This document shows positions 33,909-41,914 of a DNA stretch of 64,000 bases, piece after piece. A model generated the notes under the pieces. The model ran no database searches. It had not been told where the DNA came from and saw nothing but the letters and a program-made list of their open reading frames with translations. This DNA comes from Mycobacterium sp. 050128 (lineage in GTDB: Bacteria > Actinomycetota > Actinomycetes > Mycobacteriales > Mycobacteriaceae): contig NZ_JAZGLW010000001.1 in the NCBI RefSeq assembly GCF_036409155.1, forward strand, positions 2,666,001 to 2,730,000. The letters are read 5' to 3'. Made by a program: the position numbers and the translations under genes. Position 1 is the first letter of the stretch, and each line of letters starts with the position of its first letter.

Positions 33909-35498
33909 CTAGTATGCGCCGTGGCTTGTCAGAACGGCCTTCACGGTCTTGGCAATGATCATCAGGTCGCCCGCCATCGACCAGTTGTCGACGTAGGACA
34001 GATCCAACCGGACCGTTTGCTCCCAGGAAAGCTCTGAGCGACCGCTTACCTGCCACAATCCGCTGACGCCCGGCTTCACCAGCAACCGGCGCGCGACGTC
34101 GCCGTCGTAGTTCTCGACTTCCCGGCGCAGCGGCGGCCGCGGCCCGACGACACTCATGTCGCCCTTGATCACATTGATGAACTGCGGCAGCTCGTCGATG
34201 CTGAAGCGGCGCAGGATCCGGCCGACCGGCGTGACGCGGGGGTCGCGGCGCATCTTGAACAGCATGCCGCCGGCGCTCTCGTTGTGCGCCAGCAGCTGGT
34301 CGAGCTGCTTGTCGGCGCCCTCGGTCATCGTGCGGAACTTCAGCATGGTGAACGGGTGTCCGTCCATGCCGATGCGCTCGGACGGGTAGAAGACGGGGCC
34401 CTTACTGGTCAGCTTGATCGCGATCGCCGCGGCGATCAGCACCGGCGCCGTCGCGATCAGGGCGGCCAGGGAGAAGCAGAAGTCGAAGGCCTGCTTCTGA
34501 AAGCGCTGGGTGCCTTCGTATTGCGGCTTCTCGACGTGCAGCAGCGGCAACCCGGCGGTCAGCTGCAGGGTCAGTCGCGCTTCGGCGACGTCCATCACGC
34601 CGGGCGAGACGACCAGGTCGACGTCCTTGGTCTCCAACTGCCACATCAGTTCTCGGATCCCGCGGACCCCGAAGTGCTCGGTCCGCGTGACCGCCACGGT
34701 GTCGGCGCCGCACTGGTCGATCGCGTCCACCGCATGGCTTTCGTCGCCCAGGATCGGGACCTCGCGGCCGTCGACCACCAGGGTGTTGCCGCGCGACGGG
34801 CCGTATCCGGGAATGCAGACCCCGACCACGACGCAGCCCGCCCGGGGGTTGCGGGCCAGCTCGTGTGCCAGGTGCGCGACGGCCTGGCGATCGCCGACCG
34901 CGAGGACCTTGGTCTGGCATTGGCCGCGGGCCCGCTTACTGCCCAGGTGCTGGCGCCACAGGCTGCGGCTGGCCAGCAGTCCTAAGGTGCCGGCGGGCAG
35001 CGCGATCGCGAGGTAGCCGCGGGCCAGATCGACCTTGGCGAGCAGGGTGACCATCGCGATGATGCCGAACGTCCAGAACGATGCGCTGCCGATCCGGCGG
35101 TACTCGTCGATGCCCGACCCGATGATGCGCGGAGACCGCGTTTGGAACACCGCGAGAGCCGCCAGCCACAGCGCCGCGAAGAGAATCGAGAACAGCGTCA
35201 TGACCGGGCCCGAGTAGGCCGAGGTCCGGGCCGGCGACTCCCCGAATCGGACGAGTTGGGCGAGCATGACCGATCCGGAGACGATCACCGTGTCGCTGAC
35301 GCGCAGCCGTCCCGCGTACAGGTCCTGCCAGCGCCGCGCGGCCTTGCTGTCGGGCACCGCCACCATCTGGGTGGCCAACGCGGAACCAGGAAGTCGACCA
35401 CCCGGCAACGAGATCATCCCTGTTGGCCTTCGCTTATACGGTGGCTGGTTGGGGCGCAACACCGTTACGGACGGTGCCGGAGACATTGGCATGATCAT
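33909..35498 (-). CDS. Polyprenyl-phosphate sugar-1-phosphate transferase (PHPT, initiating enzyme)
   Basis: A 529-residue protein with the WcaJ/CpsE-type layout. The N-terminal ~65 residues are cytoplasmic, then come about four membrane helices, a nucleotide-binding-like domain (residues ~195-320), a further helix (FSLAALIATAPVLIAAAIAI), and the bacterial sugar transferase domain. That last domain is complete: MLKFRTM, DPRVTPVGRILRRFSIDELPQ, MSVVGPRPPL and VKPGVSGLWQVSGRSEL. It starts repeat-unit synthesis by moving a sugar phosphate (often glucose or galactose) to the lipid carrier. It is the first gene of the operon leading into the flippase. The sugar cannot be predicted reliably. Confidence 0.93.
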   Translation of the reverse strand: MIMPMSPAPSVTVLRPNQPPYKRRPTGMISLPGGRLPGSALATQMVAVPDSKAARRWQDLYAGRLRVSDTVIVSGSVMLAQLVRFGESPARTSAYSGPVMTLFSILFAALWLAALAVFQTRSPRIIGSGIDEYRRIGSASFWTFGIIAMVTLLAKVDLARGYLAIALPAGTLGLLASRSLWRQHLGSKRARGQCQTKVLAVGDRQAVAHLAHELARNPRAGCVVVGVCIPGYGPSRGNTLVVDGREVPILGDESHAVDAIDQCGADTVAVTRTEHFGVRGIRELMWQLETKDVDLVVSPGVMDVAEARLTLQLTAGLPLLHVEKPQYEGTQRFQKQAFDFCFSLAALIATAPVLIAAAIAIKLTSKGPVFYPSERIGMDGHPFTMLKFRTMTEGADKQLDQLLAHNESAGGMLFKMRRDPRVTPVGRILRRFSIDELPQFINVIKGDMSVVGPRPPLRREVENYDGDVARRLLVKPGVSGLWQVSGRSELSWEQTVRLDLSYVDNWSMAGDLMIIAKTVKAVLTSHGAY

Positions 35499-35566
35499 GG
35501 CTCGGCGTCCTTAGGTCGCACATGACGGGTAGGTCACCTGAAGAGCCGGCGCAGTGGCGGCGCCCC

Positions 35567-36130
35567 TCAGCATGATGCTGCGCTCACGATCGGCACCGGC
35601 CGCGGCGCGTATGCGGGCCAGCTCGCGTCCTCCTCGGAGATGACGGTGACCGGCAGTGGCCATTCGATTCCGAATTCCGCGTCGTTCCAGCGCAATCCTT
35701 GCTCGTCGGCCAGCTCACGGTGACCGCTGATCTGGTAGTTGACCTCGGTGTTGGCGGTCAGCGTCTGAAAGCCGTAGGCGACGAAGGGCGGCAGGAACAG
35801 CGCCCGGTGGTTGTCGGCGTTCAGCTCGACCATCATGTGGTCGCCGAAAGTCTGCGAATCGGGCCGGATGTCGACGACAGCGGCGGCGATGGCACCGCGG
35901 GTGCAGCGCACCAACCGGGACTCGACGAAGGGCGGCGCCTGAAAGTGCAGCCCCCGCACCGTGCCGCGGGTGTAGTTGAAGAACACATCCGTGTGGCTGA
36001 CCTTGAACGTCAGGCCGTAACGATCGAATTCCTTGGCGCAGAATGACCGCGACGAAAAGCCGCGGTGGTCCCGCTGCGGTTCGAGGTCGACGATCGTGAC
36101 GCCGGCGACCTTGGTTGGCGTGTACTTCAC
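35567..36130 (-). CDS. RmlC-like (dTDP-4-dehydrorhamnose 3,5-epimerase family) protein
   Basis: A 187-residue cupin-type protein. Family motifs present are RDHRGFSSRSF, FFNYTRGTVRGLHFQAPP (conserved His62), RLVRCTRGAIAAAVVDIR and GLRWNDAEFGIEWP. Two key positions differ from canonical RmlC: the P-x-G-F-A-H-G-F motif reads PPFVAYGF (Tyr119 for His), and the usual catalytic Tyr in the Y-x-x-T-x-Y-Y region is His137 (YQISGHR). It may be a single epimerase, an isomerase, or act on another nucleotide sugar. The start is a GTG at 36130. It lies 68 bp before the sugar transferase gene in the same direction and probably feeds a precursor to the cluster. Confidence 0.8.
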   Translation of the reverse strand: MKYTPTKVAGVTIVDLEPQRDHRGFSSRSFCAKEFDRYGLTFKVSHTDVFFNYTRGTVRGLHFQAPPFVESRLVRCTRGAIAAAVVDIRPDSQTFGDHMMVELNADNHRALFLPPFVAYGFQTLTANTEVNYQISGHRELADEQGLRWNDAEFGIEWPLPVTVISEEDASWPAYAPRPVPIVSAASC

Positions 36131-36181
36131 GTACCGCTCCCTCTGTACAAGACGGTCATAGAAGGCATTGCTTTACCGGCC

Positions 36182-37348
36182 TTATCCGGCGGCGAACGGC
36201 CGAGCCATCGCGGTGGGGATGAGGCCGTAGCGCGGAACCGGAGGGGTGCGCGGTGCGGTGCCTCGCGCCATGGGCAGTCCGCCCAGCATGTTCGGCATCG
36301 AGCTGCCGCCGACGGCGATGTTCGGCAGCGCCGCGGCCGCCATCGGGGCATGGGGGATCATGCTGGTCCACGCCGTGGGCACCGATATCGGGCCCAACGA
36401 CGCGGCCGAGCCGAGGCTGCCCACCACGCTGGAGCCGATGCTCGGCAGCGCCGAGGCCGCACTCGCCGCACCCGACGCCGCACCTTGCGCGGCGGCGGCG
36501 GCGCCTTCCGCGGCGGTCCGGGCCATACCCTGCGCGGTTTGGGCCATCGACAGCACGGAGGACATCCCGTACAGCGGGGTTACTCCCGCCTGGAGATAGT
36601 TGGGCAGCTGGGACGTGAGGCTGGTCAGCGTGTCTGACACGGCCGTGCTGGTACCGGTCGAAACGGCGCTGGTACCGGTCGAAACGGTGCCGGTGGCGGG
36701 TGTGGTGAGCGCCTGCATCGTGGAAGGCACCTGGGAGACCAGATTCGCCAGATCGGCGTGCTGCAACCCGGTGGCGGCGCCGGCCTGGCCGACCGCGTTG
36801 CTCTGCGCGACCAACCCGGCGTCATCGGTGACCTTCGGCGGAACGTTGAACTGGGTGACGTCGCAGACGGCCACCGAGTTTCCGGCGTACTGGTACATCG
36901 CCGCGGCGTCCTGCGCCCACATCTCGCCGTATTCGGCTTCGTTGGCGGCGATCGCGGCCGAGTTCTGGCCGAAGAAGTTGGTGGACATCAGTGTCGCGAG
37001 CTGGACCCGGTTGGCCGTCACCGCCGGTGGCGGCACCGTCATCGCGAAGGCGGCTTCGTATATCTCGACGGCGAGCGTGGCGTGGCTGGCTGCCTCCTCG
37101 GCCCGCGCGGCTGCACCCGACATCCACGCCACATAGGGTCCGAACGCGGACGCCATGGTCAACGACGTCGGACCGAGCCACCGTCCGGTGGTCAATCCCG
37201 AGATCAGTGAGCGGTAAGAACTCGCCGCCGAGTGCAGCTCGGTGGCCAAGTTCGTCCAGGCCACCGCGGCCATGCTCAGCGAGCCGGGCCCTGGGCCGGC
37301 GTACATCCGTGCGGAGTTGACCTCCGGGGGCAGAGCGCCAAAGTCCAT
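36182..37348 (-). CDS. PPE family protein, SVP subgroup
   Basis: A 388-residue PPE protein. The N-terminal domain (residues 1-~175) begins [20 protein letters not shown] and has the PPE and W-x-G region [12 protein letters not shown]. The C-terminal part is rich in Ala, Ser, Thr and Gly and contains the subgroup motif [11 protein letters not shown]. Such proteins are exported by type VII secretion, usually with a PE partner. No PE gene or ESX gene is adjacent, so a partner encoded elsewhere would be needed. The ATG at 37348 starts the conserved N-terminus. Its position directly upstream of, and parallel to, the RmlC-like and sugar transferase genes suggests shared transcription, or at least joint acquisition. 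Confidence 0.92.
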   Translation of the reverse strand: MDFGALPPEVNSARMYAGPGPGSLSMAAVAWTNLATELHSAASSYRSLISGLTTGRWLGPTSLTMASAFGPYVAWMSGAAARAEEAASHATLAVEIYEAAFAMTVPPPAVTANRVQLATLMSTNFFGQNSAAIAANEAEYGEMWAQDAAAMYQYAGNSVAVCDVTQFNVPPKVTDDAGLVAQSNAVGQAGAATGLQHADLANLVSQVPSTMQALTTPATGTVSTGTSAVSTGTSTAVSDTLTSLTSQLPNYLQAGVTPLYGMSSVLSMAQTAQGMARTAAEGAAAAAQGAASGAASAASALPSIGSSVVGSLGSAASLGPISVPTAWTSMIPHAPMAAAALPNIAVGGSSMPNMLGGLPMARGTAPRTPPVPRYGLIPTAMARPFAAG

Positions 37349-37821
37349 TGTCTGAACCCCTGGGTCAGCGAGCCGCGCGGGCCGGTGCGGCCTGGCGGAT
37401 CGGCTGAGTGGTGACGAACGACATGTTTTCCATCCCCGAGAGGTTCGCTCTACAAACTGACGAGTCGATAATAACCCGAAAAACATACCAATAGTCAACG
37501 TTTTCGGGAGTGATGCTGACTACAAGTATCGCCGGCCTCGTGAACGCAGGCGTTAATGCCGAGACCCTGCTGCTAATCTCAGAGTCAGTTCTAATGTCGT
37601 CCCGAGAATCGCGGTGCGGGCTTGTTCGAACCGCTGAAGAGCCGAGGTGTGCGCCCTGCTCGAGGAAGGCACCATGATATGAACGCGATCAACCCAGCTC
37701 AGGGCCTCGCAGAGGGGACGCTTGCGGGCGTTGCGAGGTTCCGGTTTGGCGCTGGGTTGCCGCCGCTGACCGACGTTGATCGGCGATCCCCCGGTGCCGG
37801 AGAGCTGAGTTGTCCGCTTCG
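37349..37821. other. Divergent intergenic region between PPE and TetR genes
   Basis: A 473-bp stretch without a convincing gene. Its left half (about 37440-37520) is clearly AT-rich for this genome and holds the inverted repeat at 37475-37508. The right half contains short open frames with no recognisable product and no good ribosome site. It should contain the promoters of the PPE operon (minus strand) and of the first TetR gene (plus strand). Confidence 0.7.
37475..37508. promoter_or_regulatory. Candidate TetR/butyrolactone-receptor operator
   Basis: CCCGAAAA (37475-37482) and TTTTCGGG (37501-37508) form a perfect inverted repeat with an 18-base AT-rich centre, 127 bp upstream of the PPE start and 314 bp upstream of the TetR start. 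Size and base composition resemble autoregulatory elements bound by ScbR/ArpA-type repressors, whose genes follow directly. No experimental basis is available here. Confidence 0.45.
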
Positions 37822-38520
37822 ATGACGAGCCATTCATCCGACGGACGGGCCGATGCGACCCGCCGACACATCCTGCGCGCCGCATCGCACCAGTTCGCCC
37901 GGCGTGCCTACCACGAGGTGGGCCTCGACGACATCCTCGCCGAGGCCGAACTGACCAAGGGCGCGATGTACTTCCACTTCCGGTCGAAACACGCCCTGGC
38001 GGTCGCGATCATCGACCGGCAGACCGAGGCGGGCACCCTGGCCGTCCAGGACCTGGTGACGCGGGGTCTTTCGGGTCTGGAGACGCTGATCGACTTCTCG
38101 TACCTGATCGCCATTCAGGACATCAAGACCGACCAGGTCAGGGCGGGACTGAACCTGATCGAGTCGGTCGGGCGTTCGGAAGGCCTGCAGGAGAAGCTGC
38201 TGGATCAGTGGGTCAAAGCCCTGGGTGACGTCGTGCAACAGGCCATCGTCGAGGGCGACGTCGACGAACGATGTGAGCCGCTGGATGTGGGACGCATGAT
38301 GGTGTCCCTGCACATGGGGCTGCGCAAGACCAGCAATCTGGACGATCCCGAGCGGTTCCTGCTCGACCTCGAAAAGTGCTGGGGCCTGCTGTTAGCCGGG
38401 ATCCTGCAACCCGACCGGGACGACTACTTCCGCCAATTCCTGCGGCGACGTGGTGCGCTGGCGATCAACACCAGTTCAACCCCCGCCGATCCCTCGTCGA
38501 CCTCCGACGACTCGTCGTAA
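37822..38520 (+). CDS. TetR-family regulator, ScbR/gamma-butyrolactone-receptor-like (1)
   Basis: A 232-residue repressor. The N-terminal helix-turn-helix domain has RRHILRAASHQFARRAYHEV and ELTKGAMYFHFRSKHALAVAII; the Y-F-H-F-R-S-K form is typical of the ScbR/ArpA group of actinobacterial autoregulator receptors. The ligand domain contains FLLDLEKCWGLLLAGI, and the tail is rich in Ser, Thr and Asp. The ATG at 37822 is used; a TTG at 37810 would add four residues. It is divergent from the PPE gene and followed by a second regulator of similar type. No butyrolactone synthase (AfsA-like) gene is in the window, so the ligand is unknown. Confidence 0.85.
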   Translation: MTSHSSDGRADATRRHILRAASHQFARRAYHEVGLDDILAEAELTKGAMYFHFRSKHALAVAIIDRQTEAGTLAVQDLVTRGLSGLETLIDFSYLIAIQDIKTDQVRAGLNLIESVGRSEGLQEKLLDQWVKALGDVVQQAIVEGDVDERCEPLDVGRMMVSLHMGLRKTSNLDDPERFLLDLEKCWGLLLAGILQPDRDDYFRQFLRRRGALAINTSSTPADPSSTSDDSS

Positions 38521-38640
38521 CCAGGGCGAACATCCCGGCTGGGCTTGCGACTGCTGTTAATCTTGATTCTGTTGCAGCGCAATGTGGGACGAGATCACCG
38601 TTATCTGCGCACTCGATGAAACGCCGGAGGAGCACGGGTA

Positions 38641-39348
38641 ATGGCGCGCCAGGTCCGGTCTGAGGTCACCCGGCGAAAGATCCTTAACGCGGCCATCGAT
38701 GTGTTCGGCGAGGTCGGCTATTCGGCCGCCGGCTGGGGCACCATCATCGAACGCACCGGGATGACCAAAGGTGCCCTCTACCACCACTTTGATTCCAAAG
38801 AGTCCCTCGCGTCGGCCATCATCGATGAGGGCGCCGACGCGCTGCTGAACGCGTTCCGGAACGTGTGTGTGAAGGCGTCACCGGGGCTCGAAAACCTGCT
38901 GCATGGCACGTTCACGATCGTCGGGATGCTGAGCTCGGACCAGACCGCCCGCGCCGCCGAGCAGCTGACCTGCACGTTGCGCGGTTTCAACCAAGCGGCG
39001 GGCCACTTCTGCGCGGGCATGGTTGAGCTGCTGGCCGCCGAGGCCAGGCGGGCGATCGCGGAGGGCGACCTGCGGCAAGACCTCAATCCCGAGTGGGTCA
39101 GCGAGACGATCGTCGGCGCCATGTTCGGCGCCCGGGCGCTGGCCGACGCGATAGCCGGCCTGGATAACGACGGCGGCGTCACCGGTGACCTGGAGCGCTT
39201 GACCCGGGTATCGGAACTCTTGCTTCCCGGCATTGTCTCGGAAGCGTCGCTGGCGTACTTCCGCCAGTTCCTTTCCCGCGAAGCCATGCGGCATGCCCGG
39301 CCCCCTGCGGTACGTCGGGACAGCGCCGCGGTCTCGGAAATCGGGTGA
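38641..39348 (+). CDS. TetR-family regulator, ScbR/gamma-butyrolactone-receptor-like (2)
   Basis: A 235-residue regulator with a helix-turn-helix domain (RRKILNAAIDVFGEVGYSAA, then TGMTKGALYHHFDSKESLASAII) and a long helical ligand domain. Its C-terminal SYFRQFL-like segment (LAYFRQFLSREAM) resembles that of the preceding regulator (DYFRQFLRRRGAL), so both belong to one subgroup. A GGAGGA ribosome site precedes the ATG. It is separated from regulator 1 by 120 bp and is followed closely by the BcsB-like gene, which it may control. A possible GTG at 39345 would couple the two genes. Confidence 0.88.
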   Translation: MARQVRSEVTRRKILNAAIDVFGEVGYSAAGWGTIIERTGMTKGALYHHFDSKESLASAIIDEGADALLNAFRNVCVKASPGLENLLHGTFTIVGMLSSDQTARAAEQLTCTLRGFNQAAGHFCAGMVELLAAEARRAIAEGDLRQDLNPEWVSETIVGAMFGARALADAIAGLDNDGGVTGDLERLTRVSELLLPGIVSEASLAYFRQFLSREAMRHARPPAVRRDSAAVSEIG

Positions 39349-39422
39349 ACCTGGGCAAAAGCCCAGCGCGAGCCTCGGCCCGCCGCTTCGACTGCGCGCC
39401 GTTTCGACAACGTACCGAAAGA

Positions 39423-41399
39423 ATGCATACTGTTCCGGTGGTGTACCAGAAGTATGTAGCCAGGCTTGCCGCTCTGGCCGGTGTGATCGGATTCCTGGTC
39501 CTGAGCGCCCCGCCCGCGGGCGCCGCGCCCTCGGATGCGGGTACGACGACGGACTCGCTGACCCTGTCGCTGGCCGACCTCGGGTCTGCACCCAACCTGG
39601 AATTCTGGGGCCTGACCAGCACGCAAGTCCTGACCGTGCCGGTATTGCGCGGGCTGACGCCGACCGCGCTGAACACCACCGTCGAGCTGCCGATCAATCT
39701 GCGGACCGGCACGCTCACCGTGAGCCAGGACCAGCGCACCCTGGCGCGGCTGAACCTGCCCGGCGCGGACAATTCACCACTTGTCATCCCGCTGGCCGGT
39801 GCCGAAGTGGTCGACAACTGGCTGACGATCACGTTGCGGACCTACCTGGTGCCGCAAGATGGGGTCTGCCTGTACCCGGAAAGCCCGCTGCGCCTGACCA
39901 GTCCGTCGATCAGCTACACCGGCGTCGAACAGCCGCCCACCACGGTGGCGCACTTCTTGCCGCCGGTGCTGAAGAAGCTGAGCATCTACCTGCCACCATC
40001 GCCGTCGGCCTCCGAGTCCGACACGGCCATCCAGCTGGCCGCCTCGGCCGCCTCGCGCTATGGCAGGCAAAACCCCGAGATCGTCGTCGTCCCATTGGCC
40101 GAAGGACAGGTTGCGCCGCCGGGCCCGCCGCAATCGTTGGAACGCCAGATCGTCGTCAAAGAGGGGTCGGACAACGGGCTGGCCCTGCAAGGCTCCGGCG
40201 CGGCGACGTACCTGTTGATGTCGGGACCGCTGGGCGAGGCCGACGAATCCGACACCGCCGTGCTGTTCAATGACCTGTCCCAGCTGGCGGTTTCGTCCAA
40301 GGCCGTCGTGGATCAACTCAAGCCCAACCCGCAACAGCCCGGCGACAGCACGACCATGCGCGACCTCGGGCAGACCGTCGCCAACGCCACCTCGCTGCAG
40401 CCGCGGGTGTCCATCGGGTTGGATCAGACCCGGTTCGGCAGATCCATCCGCAACGTGCGCGTGCATCTGCAGGGCTCCTACACACCGACGCCGTCCAACA
40501 TCGGCGGTCAGATCACGGTCAACATCGGCCCGGAGACCATCGATCACTTCCCGACCGACGGCCACGGCACCATCGACCGCTGGGTGGATGTGCCCGACCG
40601 GCTGCTGCAGCGCTACACCAGCCTTGATGTGGTGCTCGATGTGGCGAGCAACGTCGGACACTGCGGGGACTTCTACACCGCCGGGCCCGGAAACCAACTA
40701 CTGGCGCTGAACATCAACGGCGACACCACCATTGAGAGCAAGCCCGCCGCACCGCCGGTGCCCGACGGCTTCCAGTCGCTGCCCCAGGCGCTGATGCCCC
40801 GGGTCCAGGTGGGCATCGAGGCCCACTCGCTGCCGGACACCCTGCGCGCCGTCAGCCTCATGGTGGGTCTGCAGCGAATCAGCTCGACGCCGATCTACAC
40901 CCATGTGACGAGCGTGCAGCAGGCCATCGATTCCTCGAATCCCGCGATCCTGATTTCGGCCGACGGGTGGAACCATTCCAACGTCGTGCTCCCGGTGTCG
41001 GCCGGGCCCAGCGGGCCCATCACGGTCAACGCCTACACCGCCGACGGCAAACCGACCACGCTCGCGCTGGATCCGGTGATGAAATTCGCTTCTCTCCAAA
41101 CGGTTTTCAACCATGGCCGGTCACTGCTGGTCGCGACGTCCAACGGCACCTCCGCTCAGGTCGACGAGCTGATCCGGTGGCTCGGCGCCGATAACAAGCG
41201 CTGGCAGCGGCTCAAGGGTGTCGCGGTGGTGGCCGTGGCCGGACAGGAACCCGTCACCGTCGAACACTCGCCGACGGCCGGTCCGGTCAACGCACCCGAG
41301 GACCACTCCGACCTGGGGTGGCTCTGGTGGGTGGGCGGCGCGTGGCTCGCGGTGACCGTCGTCGGTGCCGGCGTGATCGTGCTGCGAGCCCGGCGCTGA
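39423..41399 (+). CDS. BcsB-like exported membrane-anchored protein
   Basis: A 658-residue protein with a signal peptide (residues ~10-35, ending PPAGAAP), a large extracytoplasmic part and one C-terminal membrane helix (WWVGGAWLAVTVVGAGVIVL) with a short basic tail. This is the topology of BcsB, the exported subunit of bacterial cellulose synthase. Motifs such as SLADLG, NGD-like DTTIES strands and a central SASRYGRQNPEI segment resemble actinobacterial BcsB-like (PF03170) proteins. No BcsA-type synthase or PilZ domain is seen in the window. The ATG at 39423 gives a standard signal peptide. A GTG at 39345, overlapping the TetR stop, would add 26 residues. It may guide the exported polysaccharide through the envelope. 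Confidence 0.7.
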   Translation: MHTVPVVYQKYVARLAALAGVIGFLVLSAPPAGAAPSDAGTTTDSLTLSLADLGSAPNLEFWGLTSTQVLTVPVLRGLTPTALNTTVELPINLRTGTLTVSQDQRTLARLNLPGADNSPLVIPLAGAEVVDNWLTITLRTYLVPQDGVCLYPESPLRLTSPSISYTGVEQPPTTVAHFLPPVLKKLSIYLPPSPSASESDTAIQLAASAASRYGRQNPEIVVVPLAEGQVAPPGPPQSLERQIVVKEGSDNGLALQGSGAATYLLMSGPLGEADESDTAVLFNDLSQLAVSSKAVVDQLKPNPQQPGDSTTMRDLGQTVANATSLQPRVSIGLDQTRFGRSIRNVRVHLQGSYTPTPSNIGGQITVNIGPETIDHFPTDGHGTIDRWVDVPDRLLQRYTSLDVVLDVASNVGHCGDFYTAGPGNQLLALNINGDTTIESKPAAPPVPDGFQSLPQALMPRVQVGIEAHSLPDTLRAVSLMVGLQRISSTPIYTHVTSVQQAIDSSNPAILISADGWNHSNVVLPVSAGPSGPITVNAYTADGKPTTLALDPVMKFASLQTVFNHGRSLLVATSNGTSAQVDELIRWLGADNKRWQRLKGVAVVAVAGQEPVTVEHSPTAGPVNAPEDHSDLGWLWWVGGAWLAVTVVGAGVIVLRARR

Positions 41400-41419
41400 T
41401 CGGCCCGCTCAGCGGGACG

Positions 41420-41785
41420 CTAGCGCTCGTCGTCCCACAGTTGCTCGGTCAGGTCCTGGAAGGTCGCCAGGGCGAATCGGTCGTCGGCGCGCATTCCCAC
41501 TGACTTGCTCATCAGCGCACGCACGACCGAGCCGTCCTTGTGTGCCAATTCGACGACCTCGTTCGCCAGGGCATGGACCACCGACAGCAGCGAGGACTCC
41601 GAGTCGGGAGCCCGGTGGAAAACCTCGCCGAAGCGCAGCGCCAGCACCTCGTCGGATTCGTAGCCCACCATTTCCGCGAATGCGGTGTTGGTGAACAAGA
41701 TCGCGCCGTCGTCGCCGACCGCCAGCACCGGGACCGGAATCCGCTCCAGCACCACCAGGGCAGGCAACTGCTTCAAGGTGGTCAT
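41420..41785 (-). CDS. Single-domain PAS protein
   Basis: A 121-residue protein consisting of one PAS domain: PVPVLAVGDDGAILFTNTAFAEMVGYESDEVLALRF has the family N-A-F-x-x-x-x-G-Y core. No output domain, helix-turn-helix or membrane segment is present, so it would act through a partner protein. The start is assigned to the ATG at 41785; an ATG at 41866 would add 27 residues that are rich in His, Arg and Asn and do not look folded. It is convergent with the BcsB-like gene, at the right edge of the accessory island before metG. Confidence 0.8.
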   Translation of the reverse strand: MTTLKQLPALVVLERIPVPVLAVGDDGAILFTNTAFAEMVGYESDEVLALRFGEVFHRAPDSESSLLSVVHALANEVVELAHKDGSVVRALMSKSVGMRADDRFALATFQDLTEQLWDDER

Positions 41786-41914
41786 CGGCGATTGATTGTG
41801 CTGGTGCCGATTCTGTCGTCGCTCCACAGAGCGATTATGGTCTATGCCAGAGGTCATGTTGCACATATTTCCTGTCGCGTGCCCTGACGGCGGTTGCTGC
41901 CATTCGTTTTTCGC

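Noticed and set aside
37622-37825. 67-codon open frame in the PPE-TetR gap
   Set aside because: No convincing ribosome site, no recognisable product, and it runs into the TetR start; treated as chance.
15449-41785. Island as a recent mobile element
   Set aside because: No transposase, integrase or terminal repeats were seen at either border, so recent mobility is not supported.
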